Source of the DNA: Desulfobulbaceae bacterium
GTDB lineage: Bacteria; Desulfobacterota; Desulfobulbia; Desulfobulbales; Desulfocapsaceae
Direction: 5' to 3'
Length of the DNA stretch: 39,837 bases
Assembly: GCA_008933635.1 (NCBI GenBank)
Contig: WBUQ01000023.1
Span: forward strand, 1 to 39,837
Shown here: positions 14,976 through 25,164 of the stretch, piece by piece
Position numbering within the stretch: the stretch's first letter is position 1
How the letters are laid out: each line of letters opens with the position of its first letter
The notes under the pieces: model-generated
The model's input: the letters and a program-made list of their open reading frames with translations, nothing else
What the model was told of the DNA's origin: nothing
Databases searched by the model: none
Translations under genes and position numbers: made by a program

Positions 14976-15428
14976 GAGACATTTTGTAAAGGAAATTTTC
15001 AAGGCCAGACTGGTGTCAGTCTTGGCAGACAAATCAGGGCACAGATTGTACTGACTCGATCTCGCATCAGCAATCATTTTGCAATTCGTGTGTGATGAAA
15101 GCCAAGGCACGATAAGCGAGACGACTCCTGAAATATCTGGCGATGGTGTTTTGGCCGGGGCAGGCTGAATCAGCGACATGGTGCCATATTATGTCAGGCA
15201 ATTTTGCTGGTTTGGCGACAGCAGAACGCCTGAGGTTGTGATCATCCCGCCATTTTTTTCCCCAGCTCTGAGGATAGACTTGAATCTCTGAGGATAAAAG
15301 AGTTTATTGCGAAGTCGTCTGTGATGAGACTCGAATTCAGTTGAATAAAGCGATGAGCGGGGGCGGGGCCCCATTCGACTCGGGGGCCAGCCAAGAGTCG
15401 GAAGGAATGGAGCTGAAGAGGAGGCAGA
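14976..15428. other. Non-coding region between the regulator and the isochorismatase gene
   Basis: About 450 bp with no convincing gene; a minus-strand ORF at 14961-15179 looks accidental. It holds a direct repeat CTCTGAGGATA at 15266-15276 and 15286-15296, exactly 20 bases apart, within a possible promoter (TTGAAT 15280-15285, 17-base spacer, TTTATT 15303-15308). GAGGAGG (15418-15424) is the ribosome binding site of the next gene. Confidence 0.5.
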
Positions 15429-16007
15429 ATGGACGGGAAAACGTATGATCTGCTGACGCCGGACAGGTGTTGTCTGCACGTGATCGATCCGCAGGAAAGC
15501 CTGATGACCCAGATCCATGAAAAGGATCGGGTGGTAGCGACCATCAGGTTGATGCTGCAGTTTGCCAGAATCGTCAAACTGCCTGTCGTCGCGAATACCC
15601 AGTACAAAAAAGGGTTGGGTCCTTATGTCGCCGATCTCGAGTCGATGATGGGCGATATCCCGCGCCCTGACAAAGTGGAGTTCGGGGCACTCGCCAATGC
15701 GCAGACCCGGGAGTTCTACGCCGGACTGCCGCAATCTGTGACCACGATTCTGCTTTGTGGGGTTGAAACCCATATCTGCATTTACCAGACGGCTGTCGGA
15801 ATCCTTGCCATGGGGAAAACACCCTGGATAATCGCCGATGGAGTGTCGACACGGAATGTGAACAACCATGTCTTGGCCTTGCAGCGGCTCAGGGAGCTCG
15901 GGGCCATTATCGGTCCTGCCGAGATGATCATCTACGAGCTGCTGGGGCGGGCTGGAACCCCGACATTCAAAGAGGTGCTGCCGCTGATTGTCAATCACCC
16001 AGTTTGA
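15429..16007 (+). CDS. Isochorismatase-family cysteine hydrolase
   Basis: A 192-residue hydrolase of the isochorismatase-like (cysteine hydrolase) superfamily. The catalytic triad is visible: D20 in VIDPQES, K82 in RPDKVEFGAL and the nucleophile C117 in GVETHICIYQT; the GVETHICI cis-peptide region is typical. The size and motifs resemble the small YcaC/ISOC1-type members of unknown substrate rather than isochorismatase EntB or nicotinamidase PncA, which carry different metal or carrier-domain features. A strong GAGGAGG site lies four bases before the ATG. It stands alone 87 bases ahead of alaS on the same strand. The substrate cannot be assigned from sequence. Confidence 0.9.
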   Translation: MDGKTYDLLTPDRCCLHVIDPQESLMTQIHEKDRVVATIRLMLQFARIVKLPVVANTQYKKGLGPYVADLESMMGDIPRPDKVEFGALANAQTREFYAGLPQSVTTILLCGVETHICIYQTAVGILAMGKTPWIIADGVSTRNVNNHVLALQRLRELGAIIGPAEMIIYELLGRAGTPTFKEVLPLIVNHPV

Positions 16008-16012
16008 TACAG

Positions 16013-16032
16013 TTTCCGGCAGATGCTGGAAA
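16013..16032 (+). other. Small hairpin after the isochorismatase gene
   Basis: TTTCCGGC and GCTGGAAA pair over 8 bp (one G-U) around AGAT, 6 bases past the stop codon. There is no U-run, so it is at best a weak terminator or an RNA-stabilising hairpin. Confidence 0.3.
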
Positions 16033-16094
16033 GTTGGCGGCTTATGACTCGATAAACGTTAACCCATATTGATCCAAAGAGTTGATCCGAAAAT

Positions 16095-18752
16095 ATGAAA
16101 GGTAAAGAAATACGGTCAAAGTTCCTCGATTTTTTTGCAAGCCAGGGACACACTATCGTTGACAGCTCCCCGCTCGTTCCCAAAGACGATCCGACCCTGC
16201 TGTTCACCAATGCCGGCATGGTTCAGTTCAAGATGGTATTCATGGGCGAGGACAAGCGGCCGTATACGAAGGCTGTCACCAGCCAACGCTGCGTCAGGGC
16301 GGGCGGCAAGCACAACGATCTTGAGAATGTCGGCTACACCGCCAGGCACCACACGTTTTTCGAGATGCTCGGCAATTTCTCTTTCGGCGACTATTTCAAG
16401 GAAGATGCCATCCGTTTTGCATGGCAGTTTCTCACCAGAGAATTGGGGCTGCCACCGGAAAAGCTTTGGGTTTCCGTTTTTCAGGACGATGACGAGGCCT
16501 TCGGCCTCTGGGAAAAAATAGAGGACCTGCCGAAGGGACGGATTGTCCGCATGGGAGAGAAGGACAATTTCTGGGCCATGGGAGATACCGGCCCCTGCGG
16601 CCCCTGTTCAGAGATCCATATCGACCAGGGTGCCGAGGCAGGTTGCGGCAGGAGTGACTGTGCCCTCGGCTGTGACTGCGATCGTTTCCTGGAATTGTGG
16701 AATCTCGTCTTCATGCAGTTTTATCGGGATGAGGACGGGACTCTGACCCCTCTTCCCAAGCCGAGCATTGATACGGGTATGGGGCTCGAGCGAGTGGCGG
16801 CCGTTCTTCAGGGAAAATTCAGCAACTATGACTCCGATCTGTTTGCCCCGATAATTGAAAAGCTCGAGCACCTGTCCGGAAGGCGATACAAGGAAAAGAG
16901 CAGTGACGATACAGCGATGCGTGTCATTGCCGACCATGCCAGGGCTACAGCTTTTTTGGTCGCTGATGGCGTGCTGCCGTCCAACGAGGGCAGGGGCTAT
17001 GTCCTGCGGCGAATTATGCGGAGGGCCGTTCGCTATGGACGAAATCTTGGCTTGCAGTCAAACTTCCTTGAACACGTCGTCGATACTGTGATCCAGACCA
17101 TGGGTGAAGCGTATCCGGTGCTGAAGGTGGCCATGCCGCTGATGGACAAGGTCGTCCGCAACGAGGAGGAACGGTTCAGGGAAACCCTTGATCACGGATT
17201 GCAACTCCTCGAAGGGGAAATAGACCACCTGAAAACGTCAGGTGCGGAAGTGCTGCCAGGCGGCTTTGTCTTCAAACTGTATGACACTTATGGATTCCCG
17301 TACGATATAGTCCGCGACATTGCCCATGAGCGAAAGTTCCTGGTCGATGAAGCTGGTTTTCATGCGGCGATGGAAGAGCAGCGGAGTAAATCGCGTGCAT
17401 CCCGCAAGGATGACCGCCTGCGTCTGCGCCAGGAGGGCATCAAGGGATTGATCGAATCCGGAGTGACGACAGAGTTTCTCGGTTACGACTTCCTTGAGGT
17501 AGAGTCGGAGGTCAAGGCCCTGCTGGACAATGAAGGTAAAACGGTTGAGAGGCTGATAGAGGGGCAGAGAGGAAGAGTCATTGTTGCCAGGACGCCATTC
17601 TATGCCGAATCGGGAGGGCAGGTAGGCGACAGCGGGGAAATTTGCTGGGCGGGTGGCAAAGCCACGGTGGATACTGCTTTGCTCGAAGGGGATTCAGTGA
17701 TTGTCCACGAGGCAGTCGTAGTGCAGGGTGAGCTGACCCCTGGCCAGGATGTTACGTTGCTGGTAAAGAAAAGCAGTCGTCGGAATGTGGCGGCGCACCA
17801 TTCGGCCACGCATCTCCTGCATGCTGCCCTGTCACGGGTTCTCGGCAATCATGTCAAGCAGGCCGGATCACTTGTTGCGCCGAACCGGTTGCGATTTGAT
17901 TTCACCCATTTTTCTCCGATGACCGAGGAAGAGATCGAGGAAGTTGAAAACCTGGTCAATGATCAGATTCGAGAAAATCACCCGATCATGACCAGAATTC
18001 TAGCCAAAGATGAGGCGATCCGTGAGGGGGCAACAGCATTGTTTGGCGAAAAATATGCTGATGATGTCCGGGTGGTGAAGATTGGGGATGTCAGCATGGA
18101 GTTATGCGGGGGCACCCATACGAGTTCATCCGGTCAGATCGGACTTTTTAAAATCCTTGCCGAAAGTGGCATTGCTGCAGGAATTCGGCGGATTGAGGCC
18201 GTTGCCGGCAAGACAGCTTTTCAGCATGTCCAGAAGATCTGTCGAAGGAGCGGAGAACTTGGCAGGATGCTGAATGCACGCGAGGACGAGGTCCAGGAAA
18301 AGGTCGAGGCGCTGCTCCTGCACCAGAAACAATTGGAGAAGCAGATTGCCGATCTGTCCACAAAGCTCGCCTCGACAAGCCTTGAGGGGCTGATGTCCAA
18401 AACTGTCGAAGTAAATGGAATCAAGGTCCTTGCGCTGGAACTGGCCCTCGACAGCGCGAAAACCCTGCGGGAGGTCGGAGATAAGGTGAGAGATCTCCTC
18501 AGTTCGGGAATCGCGGTCCTGGGAGGAGTTATTGACGAAAAGGCGGCAATCCTGGCCCTGGTTTCACGGGATTTGACGGATAAAATTCAAGCCGGGGATC
18601 TGGTTCGTCAAGTGGCGGCCATTGTCGGCGGGAAAGGGGGCGGTCGGCCTGACATGGCCCAGGCCGGCGGTCCAAATGCCGACAAACTTGGCGAGGCAAT
18701 CGCGACGGTACCTGCCATAGTCGAGGCGATGATCAAAACTGCAGCTGAATAA
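16095..18752 (+). CDS. alaS: Alanyl-tRNA synthetase
   Basis: An 885-residue class II synthetase that charges tRNA-Ala. The order is normal: catalytic domain starting KEIRSKFLDFFASQGHT with motif 2 around FEMLGNFSFGDYFK and motif 3 GMGLERVAAVLQG; tRNA-recognition domain; editing domain with zinc ligands H569 and H573 (HHSATHLLH) and C671 and H675 (CGGTHTSSSG); a coiled-coil linker (~730-765); and the C-Ala/DHHA1 domain with GGKGGGRPDMAQAGG. All editing-site residues that can be recognised are present. There is no clear Shine-Dalgarno before the ATG. The gene ends in a strong terminator hairpin, so it is transcribed separately from the atp operon. Confidence 0.98.
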   Translation: MKGKEIRSKFLDFFASQGHTIVDSSPLVPKDDPTLLFTNAGMVQFKMVFMGEDKRPYTKAVTSQRCVRAGGKHNDLENVGYTARHHTFFEMLGNFSFGDYFKEDAIRFAWQFLTRELGLPPEKLWVSVFQDDDEAFGLWEKIEDLPKGRIVRMGEKDNFWAMGDTGPCGPCSEIHIDQGAEAGCGRSDCALGCDCDRFLELWNLVFMQFYRDEDGTLTPLPKPSIDTGMGLERVAAVLQGKFSNYDSDLFAPIIEKLEHLSGRRYKEKSSDDTAMRVIADHARATAFLVADGVLPSNEGRGYVLRRIMRRAVRYGRNLGLQSNFLEHVVDTVIQTMGEAYPVLKVAMPLMDKVVRNEEERFRETLDHGLQLLEGEIDHLKTSGAEVLPGGFVFKLYDTYGFPYDIVRDIAHERKFLVDEAGFHAAMEEQRSKSRASRKDDRLRLRQEGIKGLIESGVTTEFLGYDFLEVESEVKALLDNEGKTVERLIEGQRGRVIVARTPFYAESGGQVGDSGEICWAGGKATVDTALLEGDSVIVHEAVVVQGELTPGQDVTLLVKKSSRRNVAAHHSATHLLHAALSRVLGNHVKQAGSLVAPNRLRFDFTHFSPMTEEEIEEVENLVNDQIRENHPIMTRILAKDEAIREGATALFGEKYADDVRVVKIGDVSMELCGGTHTSSSGQIGLFKILAESGIAAGIRRIEAVAGKTAFQHVQKICRRSGELGRMLNAREDEVQEKVEALLLHQKQLEKQIADLSTKLASTSLEGLMSKTVEVNGIKVLALELALDSAKTLREVGDKVRDLLSSGIAVLGGVIDEKAAILALVSRDLTDKIQAGDLVRQVAAIVGGKGGGRPDMAQAGGPNADKLGEAIATVPAIVEAMIKTAAE

Positions 18753-18803
18753 CAGGAGCGACAATGCCGAAACCTCCTCGGCAACTGGGAGGGGAACCCC
18801 TGA

Positions 18804-18836
18804 AAACAGGAGGAAAATGCCGTTTTTCTCCTGTTT
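18804..18836 (+). terminator. Terminator hairpin after alaS
   Basis: AAACAGGAGGAAAA (18804-18817) pairs with TTTTTCTCCTGTTT (18823-18836) over 14 bp with one G-U, around TGCCG. The hairpin is strong and lies 52 bases past the alaS stop. The T-rich stretch is inside the stem, and the following sequence is AT-rich. Confidence 0.8.
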
Positions 18837-18969
18837 ATAAATTGATTGACACGCTGAGATATTTACAGTAAAGATTTTTTTGCTGTAGTGAATGGTGGTT
18901 CATTTTTATCCGGAATACTCTTGTTTTGCTCGTTAATTGCTTGATTTCTGGCATTATCGCTATGCGGTC

Positions 18970-19002
18970 AACATTCAGTGCATGAATGTTAAGGTTTATA
19001 TT
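18970..19002 (+). promoter_or_regulatory. Candidate atp operon promoter with overlapping palindrome
   Basis: AACATTCA-GTGCA-TGAATGTT (18970-18990) is a perfect 21-bp inverted repeat. It overlaps a weak -35 (TTCAGT 18974-18979), which is followed after 17 bases by TATATT (18997-19002, 5/6 to the -10). A second candidate is TTGACA at 18846-18851 with a poor -10. The palindrome placement suggests a regulator site controlling the atp operon. Confidence 0.4.
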
Positions 19003-19033
19003 TGTTATCTAAGTTAATCGGGAGCTTACTAAC

Positions 19034-19459
19034 ATGATAACGATGGACATCACGTTGCTGTTTCAGATTGTGAACATGATTATCCTCATGTTTCTGCTCA
19101 ACGGGGTTCTTTACAAGCCTGTAAAGAAGATCCTGAAGGACAGGGCTGAAAGGCAGCAGGGCATGCAGGGCGAGATCGCAAAATTTGAAAAAAATGCGCG
19201 GCTTCGCCAGCAGGAAGTAGACGAAAAAATGGCAAAGGCGTCGGGAAAGGCCAAGGCAGCTCTTGATTCCGCTCGGGCTGAAGCTCAGGCGGCCGGAGAC
19301 CAGAAACTCGGGGCTATCAAGACTGAGGCTGAGGATGGCAAGAATAAGCAGCTTGCCGAGATCAGAGCACAGATCGGGAGTGCCAGGGCCAGCCTTCAGG
19401 CTAATCTTGACGGATTCGCAAACGATATGGCCAGTAAAATTCTGGGAAGGAGCCTGTAA
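19034..19459 (+). CDS. atpF': ATP synthase b' subunit
   Basis: A 141-residue stator subunit of F-type ATP synthase. One N-terminal membrane segment (ITLLFQIVNMIILMFLLNGV, residues ~6-25) is followed by LYKPVKKILKDRAER and a long charged helix, as in b-type subunits, ending MASKILGRSL. A shorter start at 19043 (MDITLL) is possible. It begins the operon, with the second b gene two bases downstream; two unequal b subunits form a heterodimeric stalk, as in cyanobacteria and many deltaproteobacteria. Confidence 0.93.
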   Translation: MITMDITLLFQIVNMIILMFLLNGVLYKPVKKILKDRAERQQGMQGEIAKFEKNARLRQQEVDEKMAKASGKAKAALDSARAEAQAAGDQKLGAIKTEAEDGKNKQLAEIRAQIGSARASLQANLDGFANDMASKILGRSL

Positions 19460-19461
19460 AG

Positions 19462-20196
19462 ATGAGAGGAGTGAAGCAAGTAGCCCGAATGATGGTTCTG
19501 GTCACGGCGGCACTATGGTTTGCCTTGTCTGCTGGAACTGTCTGGGCGACTGAACAAGCGAGTCATGAAGCAACTGGTGCAGTTCAGGAGGCAACGTCGG
19601 CGCAGGGACATGGCGAAGCCGCTGCTGGAGCAGGACATGCGGTTGCCGCCGAGGGAGGTCATGGTGCAGCTGCTGAGGGGGGACATGGTGCTGCTGCAGG
19701 TGGCAGTCTCTCCGCAGCGAAGTTGAAAGATCTCTTCTGGCGTGTTGTCAACTTTGTTGCCCTGATGATCATCCTGGTCAAGTTCGGAGCCAAACCCATC
19801 GGCGCCGGCCTTGCTGGCAGACAGAAAAGAATTCGTGAAGAAATAGAGGATCTGGAAGCAAAAAAAGTGGCTGCTGAGAAATCCTACAGAGATTTTGAGG
19901 CCAAACTTGCAACTGTTGAAAAAGACATCGACAAGATTGTTGAAAAAGCCGTGGCCCAGGCTGAACTTGAGAAAGTAAAGATTCTCGAAAGGGCGGAGCA
20001 GGCCGCCGCGGATATCAAGCGACAGGCCGAGATGGCCGTTCAGAAGGAGATCATGGAAGCGAAGCGGTCTCTGAAGGATGAAGTTGCAGATAAGGCTGCT
20101 GCAATGGCTGAAGCACTGATCGTTAAGAATCTGACGCCTGCAGATCAGGTGAAGATTGTCGAAGATTATTTAGCTAAAGTGGGGGCCGTACAGTGA
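19462..20196 (+). CDS. atpF: ATP synthase b subunit with N-terminal signal and His/Gly/Ala-rich insert
   Basis: A 244-residue b subunit, much longer than E. coli AtpF (156 aa). Residues 1-29 look like a secretion signal (MRGVKQVARMMVLVTAALWF, cleavage near VWA). Residues 30-81 are an Ala/Gly/Glu/His-rich stretch with His at 35, 50, 59, 67 and 75, and an exact 8-residue tandem repeat AAEGGHGA (62-69, 70-77). The ordinary b subunit starts at ~84 with a membrane helix (LFWRVVNFVALMIILVKF) followed by the peripheral helix up to the delta-binding end. After cleavage the insert would lie in the periplasm (inference). AGGAG at 19446-19450 serves the ATG, and the stop overlaps the GTG start of atpH by 4 bases. 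Confidence 0.93.
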   Translation: MRGVKQVARMMVLVTAALWFALSAGTVWATEQASHEATGAVQEATSAQGHGEAAAGAGHAVAAEGGHGAAAEGGHGAAAGGSLSAAKLKDLFWRVVNFVALMIILVKFGAKPIGAGLAGRQKRIREEIEDLEAKKVAAEKSYRDFEAKLATVEKDIDKIVEKAVAQAELEKVKILERAEQAAADIKRQAEMAVQKEIMEAKRSLKDEVADKAAAMAEALIVKNLTPADQVKIVEDYLAKVGAVQ

Positions 20197-20738
20197 AACA
20201 GACTATCCTCGCGCGAAGATACGCCAAGGCGCTTTTTACCGTTGGCAAGGAAAAGACTACCTTTGAGGAATACAACCAGATACTGCAGGGTGTGGCAGAA
20301 CTGTATGTTTCCAATCCTGAAGTTGTTGATGCGTTGACTAACCCACTGTATCCTATCGATATAAAAGAAAAAGTCATGGATGGGATGATCAGGTCCATGG
20401 GTGTCGACAAGATCATGGGTAATTTTCTCCGTCTGCTGGTTCAGAAAAAACGAACTGAAATTCTGCCGGAGATAGCTGAAGAGTTTCAGGTCATGGTTGA
20501 TGACGAAAAGAATATCAGCCATGGCAATGTCATTTCTGCAATTGAGCTGAGCGCCGATTTGCAGGCAAACGTCCAGGCCACATTAGAAAAGTTGACAGGC
20601 AAGAAGGTGAAACTGACAACCAGTGTGGATCCATCGATTATTGGCGGAATCATAGCCAAGGTCGGCGATCTTGTATTGGATGGCAGCATTAAGACACAAC
20701 TTGCAGGTTTAAAAGATTCCATCAAGGGGAGAGAATAG
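20193..20738 (+). CDS. atpH: ATP synthase delta subunit
   Basis: A 181-residue OSCP/delta subunit linking the b stalk to the F1 head. It starts MKQTILARRYAKALFTVG, which matches the family start (ARRYAKAL), and ends with the VDPSIIGGIIAKVGDLVLDG signature near residue 150. The start codon is GTG at 20193, overlapping the atpF stop as GTGA, so translation is coupled. The atpA ATG follows the stop directly. Confidence 0.96.
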   Translation: MKQTILARRYAKALFTVGKEKTTFEEYNQILQGVAELYVSNPEVVDALTNPLYPIDIKEKVMDGMIRSMGVDKIMGNFLRLLVQKKRTEILPEIAEEFQVMVDDEKNISHGNVISAIELSADLQANVQATLEKLTGKKVKLTTSVDPSIIGGIIAKVGDLVLDGSIKTQLAGLKDSIKGRE

Positions 20739-22262
20739 ATGCAGATCAAAGCCGAAGAGATTAGCCAGATCATCAAGGATCAGATTGGAGAGTACGAGAC
20801 AAGCGTTGATTTGAACGAAACCGGAACCGTCATATCGGTTGGTGACGGTATTGCTCGTGTATACGGTGTGCAGAACTGTATGGCCATGGAGCTCCTGGAG
20901 TTTCCCGGTGGAATCATGGGCCTTGCCCTCAATCTTGAGGCAGACAACGTCGGTTGCGCGATCTTGGGCAACGTTTCGAACATCAAGGAAGGCGATATAG
21001 TCAAGCGAACCGGTAAAATCGCCGAGGTTCCAGTCGGACCCGCAATGCTTGGACGTGTTGTCGATGGTATTGGACAGCCAATCGATGGTCAGGGACCGAT
21101 CAAAACTGATCTCTATGCAAAAATCGAAGTCCTTGCGCCAGGCGTTATTGCCCGTAAGGGCGTTCACGAGCCGTGCTATACCGGTGCAAAAGCGGTTGAC
21201 GCGATGACTCCTGTCGGACGCGGCCAACGTGAGCTCGTGATCGGCGATCGTCAGATTGGCAAGACGGCCCTGTGTGTTGATGCGATCATTGCGCAGAAGG
21301 ACACGGACGTGCACTGCATTTATGTTGCCGTAGGTCAGAAAAAATCCACCGTTGCCCTGGTTGTCGAGGCACTGAGAAAACATGGGGCGATGGAATACAC
21401 CACGGTAGTAGCGGCCTGTGCTTCCGATCCGGCCCCAATGCAGTACATCGCCCCATTCGCAGGTTGCTCCATGGGCGAGTACTATCGCGACAACGGCAAA
21501 CATGCCCTGATCATCTACGACGATCTTTCCAAACAGGCGGTCGCTTACCGCGAACTCTCCCTCCTGCTCCGTCGGCCTCCTGGACGTGAGGCGTATCCCG
21601 GGGATATTTTCTTCAACCACTCACGTCTCCTTGAGCGTGCCGCAAAGGTGAATGATGCTCTCGGAGCCGGGTCCCTTACCGCTTTGCCGATCATCGAGAC
21701 CCAGGCCGGTGATGTTTCCGCGTTTATCCCGACAAACGTTATTTCGATCACCGATGGCCAGGTATACCTCGAGCCGAACCTGTTTTTCTCCGGTGTCCGC
21801 CCAGCCATCAACGTCGGTCTCTCCGTTTCGCGGGTAGGTGGCGCTGCACAGGTAAAAGCGATGAAGCAGGTAGCTGGAACCCTGCGCCTCGATCTAGCCC
21901 AGTATCGTGAGTTGGCTGCGTTTGCCGCCTTCGGTTCCGATCTCGACGCTGCTACCCAGGCAAAGCTGACCCGCGGCGAACGACTTGTCGAGATTCTCAA
22001 ACAGCCCCAGTATCAGCCGTTGCCCATGGAAAAACAGGTGACGATCATTTACGCGGGATCGAATGGCTTCCTCGATAAATTGCCGGTGAATACTCTCGCT
22101 GACTACGAGAAGGAACTCTATTCCTATATCGAGTCCAACGATCCCTCGATCTTCTCAGATCTGAAGGAAAAGAAAGAGTTTACCGCCGAGATCAAGGAGA
22201 AACTCAATAAAGCACTGACCAGCTTTGGTGAAACGTTCAAGGCAACAAAAGGTCTCAACTAA
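20739..22262 (+). CDS. atpA: ATP synthase alpha subunit
   Basis: A 507-residue non-catalytic F1 subunit. The start [16 protein letters not shown] is followed by the beta-barrel domain, the P-loop GDRQIGKTA with K175 (the same number as in E. coli), and the alpha/beta signature [14 protein letters not shown]. The preceding AAGGGGAGAG is a good ribosome binding site inside the end of atpH. There is no gap between the atpH stop and this ATG. The length and motifs are normal. Confidence 0.98.
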   Translation: MQIKAEEISQIIKDQIGEYETSVDLNETGTVISVGDGIARVYGVQNCMAMELLEFPGGIMGLALNLEADNVGCAILGNVSNIKEGDIVKRTGKIAEVPVGPAMLGRVVDGIGQPIDGQGPIKTDLYAKIEVLAPGVIARKGVHEPCYTGAKAVDAMTPVGRGQRELVIGDRQIGKTALCVDAIIAQKDTDVHCIYVAVGQKKSTVALVVEALRKHGAMEYTTVVAACASDPAPMQYIAPFAGCSMGEYYRDNGKHALIIYDDLSKQAVAYRELSLLLRRPPGREAYPGDIFFNHSRLLERAAKVNDALGAGSLTALPIIETQAGDVSAFIPTNVISITDGQVYLEPNLFFSGVRPAINVGLSVSRVGGAAQVKAMKQVAGTLRLDLAQYRELAAFAAFGSDLDAATQAKLTRGERLVEILKQPQYQPLPMEKQVTIIYAGSNGFLDKLPVNTLADYEKELYSYIESNDPSIFSDLKEKKEFTAEIKEKLNKALTSFGETFKATKGLN

Positions 22263-22281
22263 TTCTGGATAGGTCCAAACT

Positions 22282-23154
22282 ATGCCGAGCTTAAAGGAAG
22301 TTAAAACGAAGATCCAGGGTGTCAAAAAGACATCACAGATCACCAAGGCCATGAACATGGTCGCTGCGGCAAAGCTACGTGGTGCTCAGGAGAAGATGGA
22401 AGCATTCCGTCCTTATACGCAGAAATTTAACGAGGCCATGTCCAATCTGTCTGGAGGAGCGACAACCGATCAGTTTCCCTTGATGGAGAAACGGGAAGTG
22501 AAATCCGTCGAGCTGGTTGCTGTCACTTCTGACCGAGGCCTGTGCGGTTCCTACAATGCGAACATCATCAAACTTGCATTGAAAAAGGCCAAAGCCTATG
22601 AGGACGAGGGGAAGAAGGTCACCTTCGTCTGCGTGGGAAAGAAAGGTTTTCAGGCCCTCAACAAAACCGGCAAGGTTAGAAAAAAATACACCGACATCAT
22701 GGCCAGTTTCCAGATGTTCAACGCCCGTGAGGTAGCTACTGATCTTGCCGACAATTTCCTCAAAGGCAACAGTGACAAAGTTGAGATTCTTTATGGGGAG
22801 TTCCGCTCGGTAGCTGTTCAGGTGCCCACATTCTCTGCATTTCTTCCCGTTCAGCCTGTTGAAGCCGCTGGACAGGAGAAGACCAAGAAGATCTCTGGGG
22901 ACTACATCTACGAGCCCTCTACCGAAGAGATTATGGATGTGTTGCAACCGCTCTACCTGAATGTCATCGTCTACCAAGCCATGCTGGAGGTAGGTGCGAG
23001 CGAGCATGCGGCGAGGATGACTGCGATGGACAACGCTACCAGTGCCTGCAAGGATATCGTGGCCAACCTGACCATTGTGTACAATAAGGCCCGTCAGGCC
23101 GCCGTTACCAATGAATTGATGGATATTGTGGGCGGTGCCGAGGCCCTTAAATAA
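22282..23154 (+). CDS. atpG: ATP synthase gamma subunit
   Basis: A 290-residue central-stalk subunit. The N-terminal helix LKEVKTKIQGVKKTSQITKA and the C-terminal signature EHAARMTAMDNATSACKDIV are typical, and SDRGLCGSYNANI (~80-92) is the conserved central segment. It lies between atpA and atpD, 19 bases after atpA. There is no recognisable light- or redox-regulation insert as in chloroplasts. Confidence 0.98.
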   Translation: MPSLKEVKTKIQGVKKTSQITKAMNMVAAAKLRGAQEKMEAFRPYTQKFNEAMSNLSGGATTDQFPLMEKREVKSVELVAVTSDRGLCGSYNANIIKLALKKAKAYEDEGKKVTFVCVGKKGFQALNKTGKVRKKYTDIMASFQMFNAREVATDLADNFLKGNSDKVEILYGEFRSVAVQVPTFSAFLPVQPVEAAGQEKTKKISGDYIYEPSTEEIMDVLQPLYLNVIVYQAMLEVGASEHAARMTAMDNATSACKDIVANLTIVYNKARQAAVTNELMDIVGGAEALK

Positions 23155-23196
23155 TTATTTGAAATTTGCTAATCACACACATCTAAGGAGGGGTAA

Positions 23197-24624
<1,428 letters not shown>

Positions 24625-24642
24625 TACTCAAGGGTAAATTTC

Positions 24643-25056
24643 ATGGCACAACAGATACGATTGGAGGTTGTAACTCCCAAAGGTGCCGTTGTTAGCGAGG
24701 ATGTCGACATCGTTAACGCACCCGGCTACGGGGGTGATTTTGGTGTGCTTGCAAATCATGCGCCTTTTTTATCGACGATTAAGATCGGGACTCTGACTTA
24801 CGAGCAAGGTCGCAAACGCGAGACCCTGATGGTGAGTGGCGGATTCTGTGAAGTATCCAACAACAAGATCACCTTTCTTGTTGAGAGTGCCGAGTTCGGC
24901 AGTGAAATCGACGTTGACAGGGCGATGCGGGCCAAAGAGAGAGCAGAAAAGAGACTGGCCCAGGCTGCGCAACATGATGAGGCCTTCAACAGGGCAAGAG
25001 CCGAGGCGGCGCTCAAACGCGCGCTTGCACGAATTAAGACGGCTAAGTCTAACTGA
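24643..25056 (+). CDS. atpC: ATP synthase epsilon subunit
   Basis: A 137-residue epsilon subunit. The N-terminal beta-sandwich ([39 protein letters not shown]) is followed by the two-helix C-terminal domain with an Ala/Arg-rich sequence ([20 protein letters not shown]). It is the last gene of the operon, 18 bases after atpD and just before the strong terminator. No atpB (a), atpE (c) or atpI lies here, so the membrane rotor genes must be elsewhere. Confidence 0.97.
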   Translation: MAQQIRLEVVTPKGAVVSEDVDIVNAPGYGGDFGVLANHAPFLSTIKIGTLTYEQGRKRETLMVSGGFCEVSNNKITFLVESAEFGSEIDVDRAMRAKERAEKRLAQAAQHDEAFNRARAEAALKRALARIKTAKSN

Positions 25057-25069
25057 TTTAATCTGATTG

Positions 25070-25114
25070 GAAACGAAAAAGGCCACCCCCTTCGGAGGTG
25101 GCCTTTTTCGTTTC
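25070..25114. terminator. Strong bidirectional terminator between atpC and the amidase gene
   Basis: An 18-bp perfect stem (25070-25087 with 25097-25114) contains GGCCACC/GGTGGCC next to A5/T5 runs and is capped by a loop containing the stable CTTCGG tetraloop. It has A- and T-tracts on both sides, so it can stop transcription of the atp operon and of the convergent amidase gene. Confidence 0.95.
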
Positions 25115-25164
25115 AAGCTCTACTCAATGCTGTTTGTCTTTAGGATAATAAAACCGGCAACAGC

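Noticed and set aside
14961-15179. A minus-strand 72-codon frame upstream of the ArsR-type regulator
   Set aside because: It runs into the palindromic operator and shows no family features or ribosome binding site.
18846-18874. TTGACA-17-TAAAGA as the atp promoter
   Set aside because: The -35 is perfect but the -10 matches in only 3 of 6 positions, so the TATATT site nearer the gene is preferred; mapping would decide.
18897-18966. A sigma54 promoter in the TGGCATTATCG region before the atp operon
   Set aside because: The GG and GC elements are 12 bases apart instead of 10, so the match fails.
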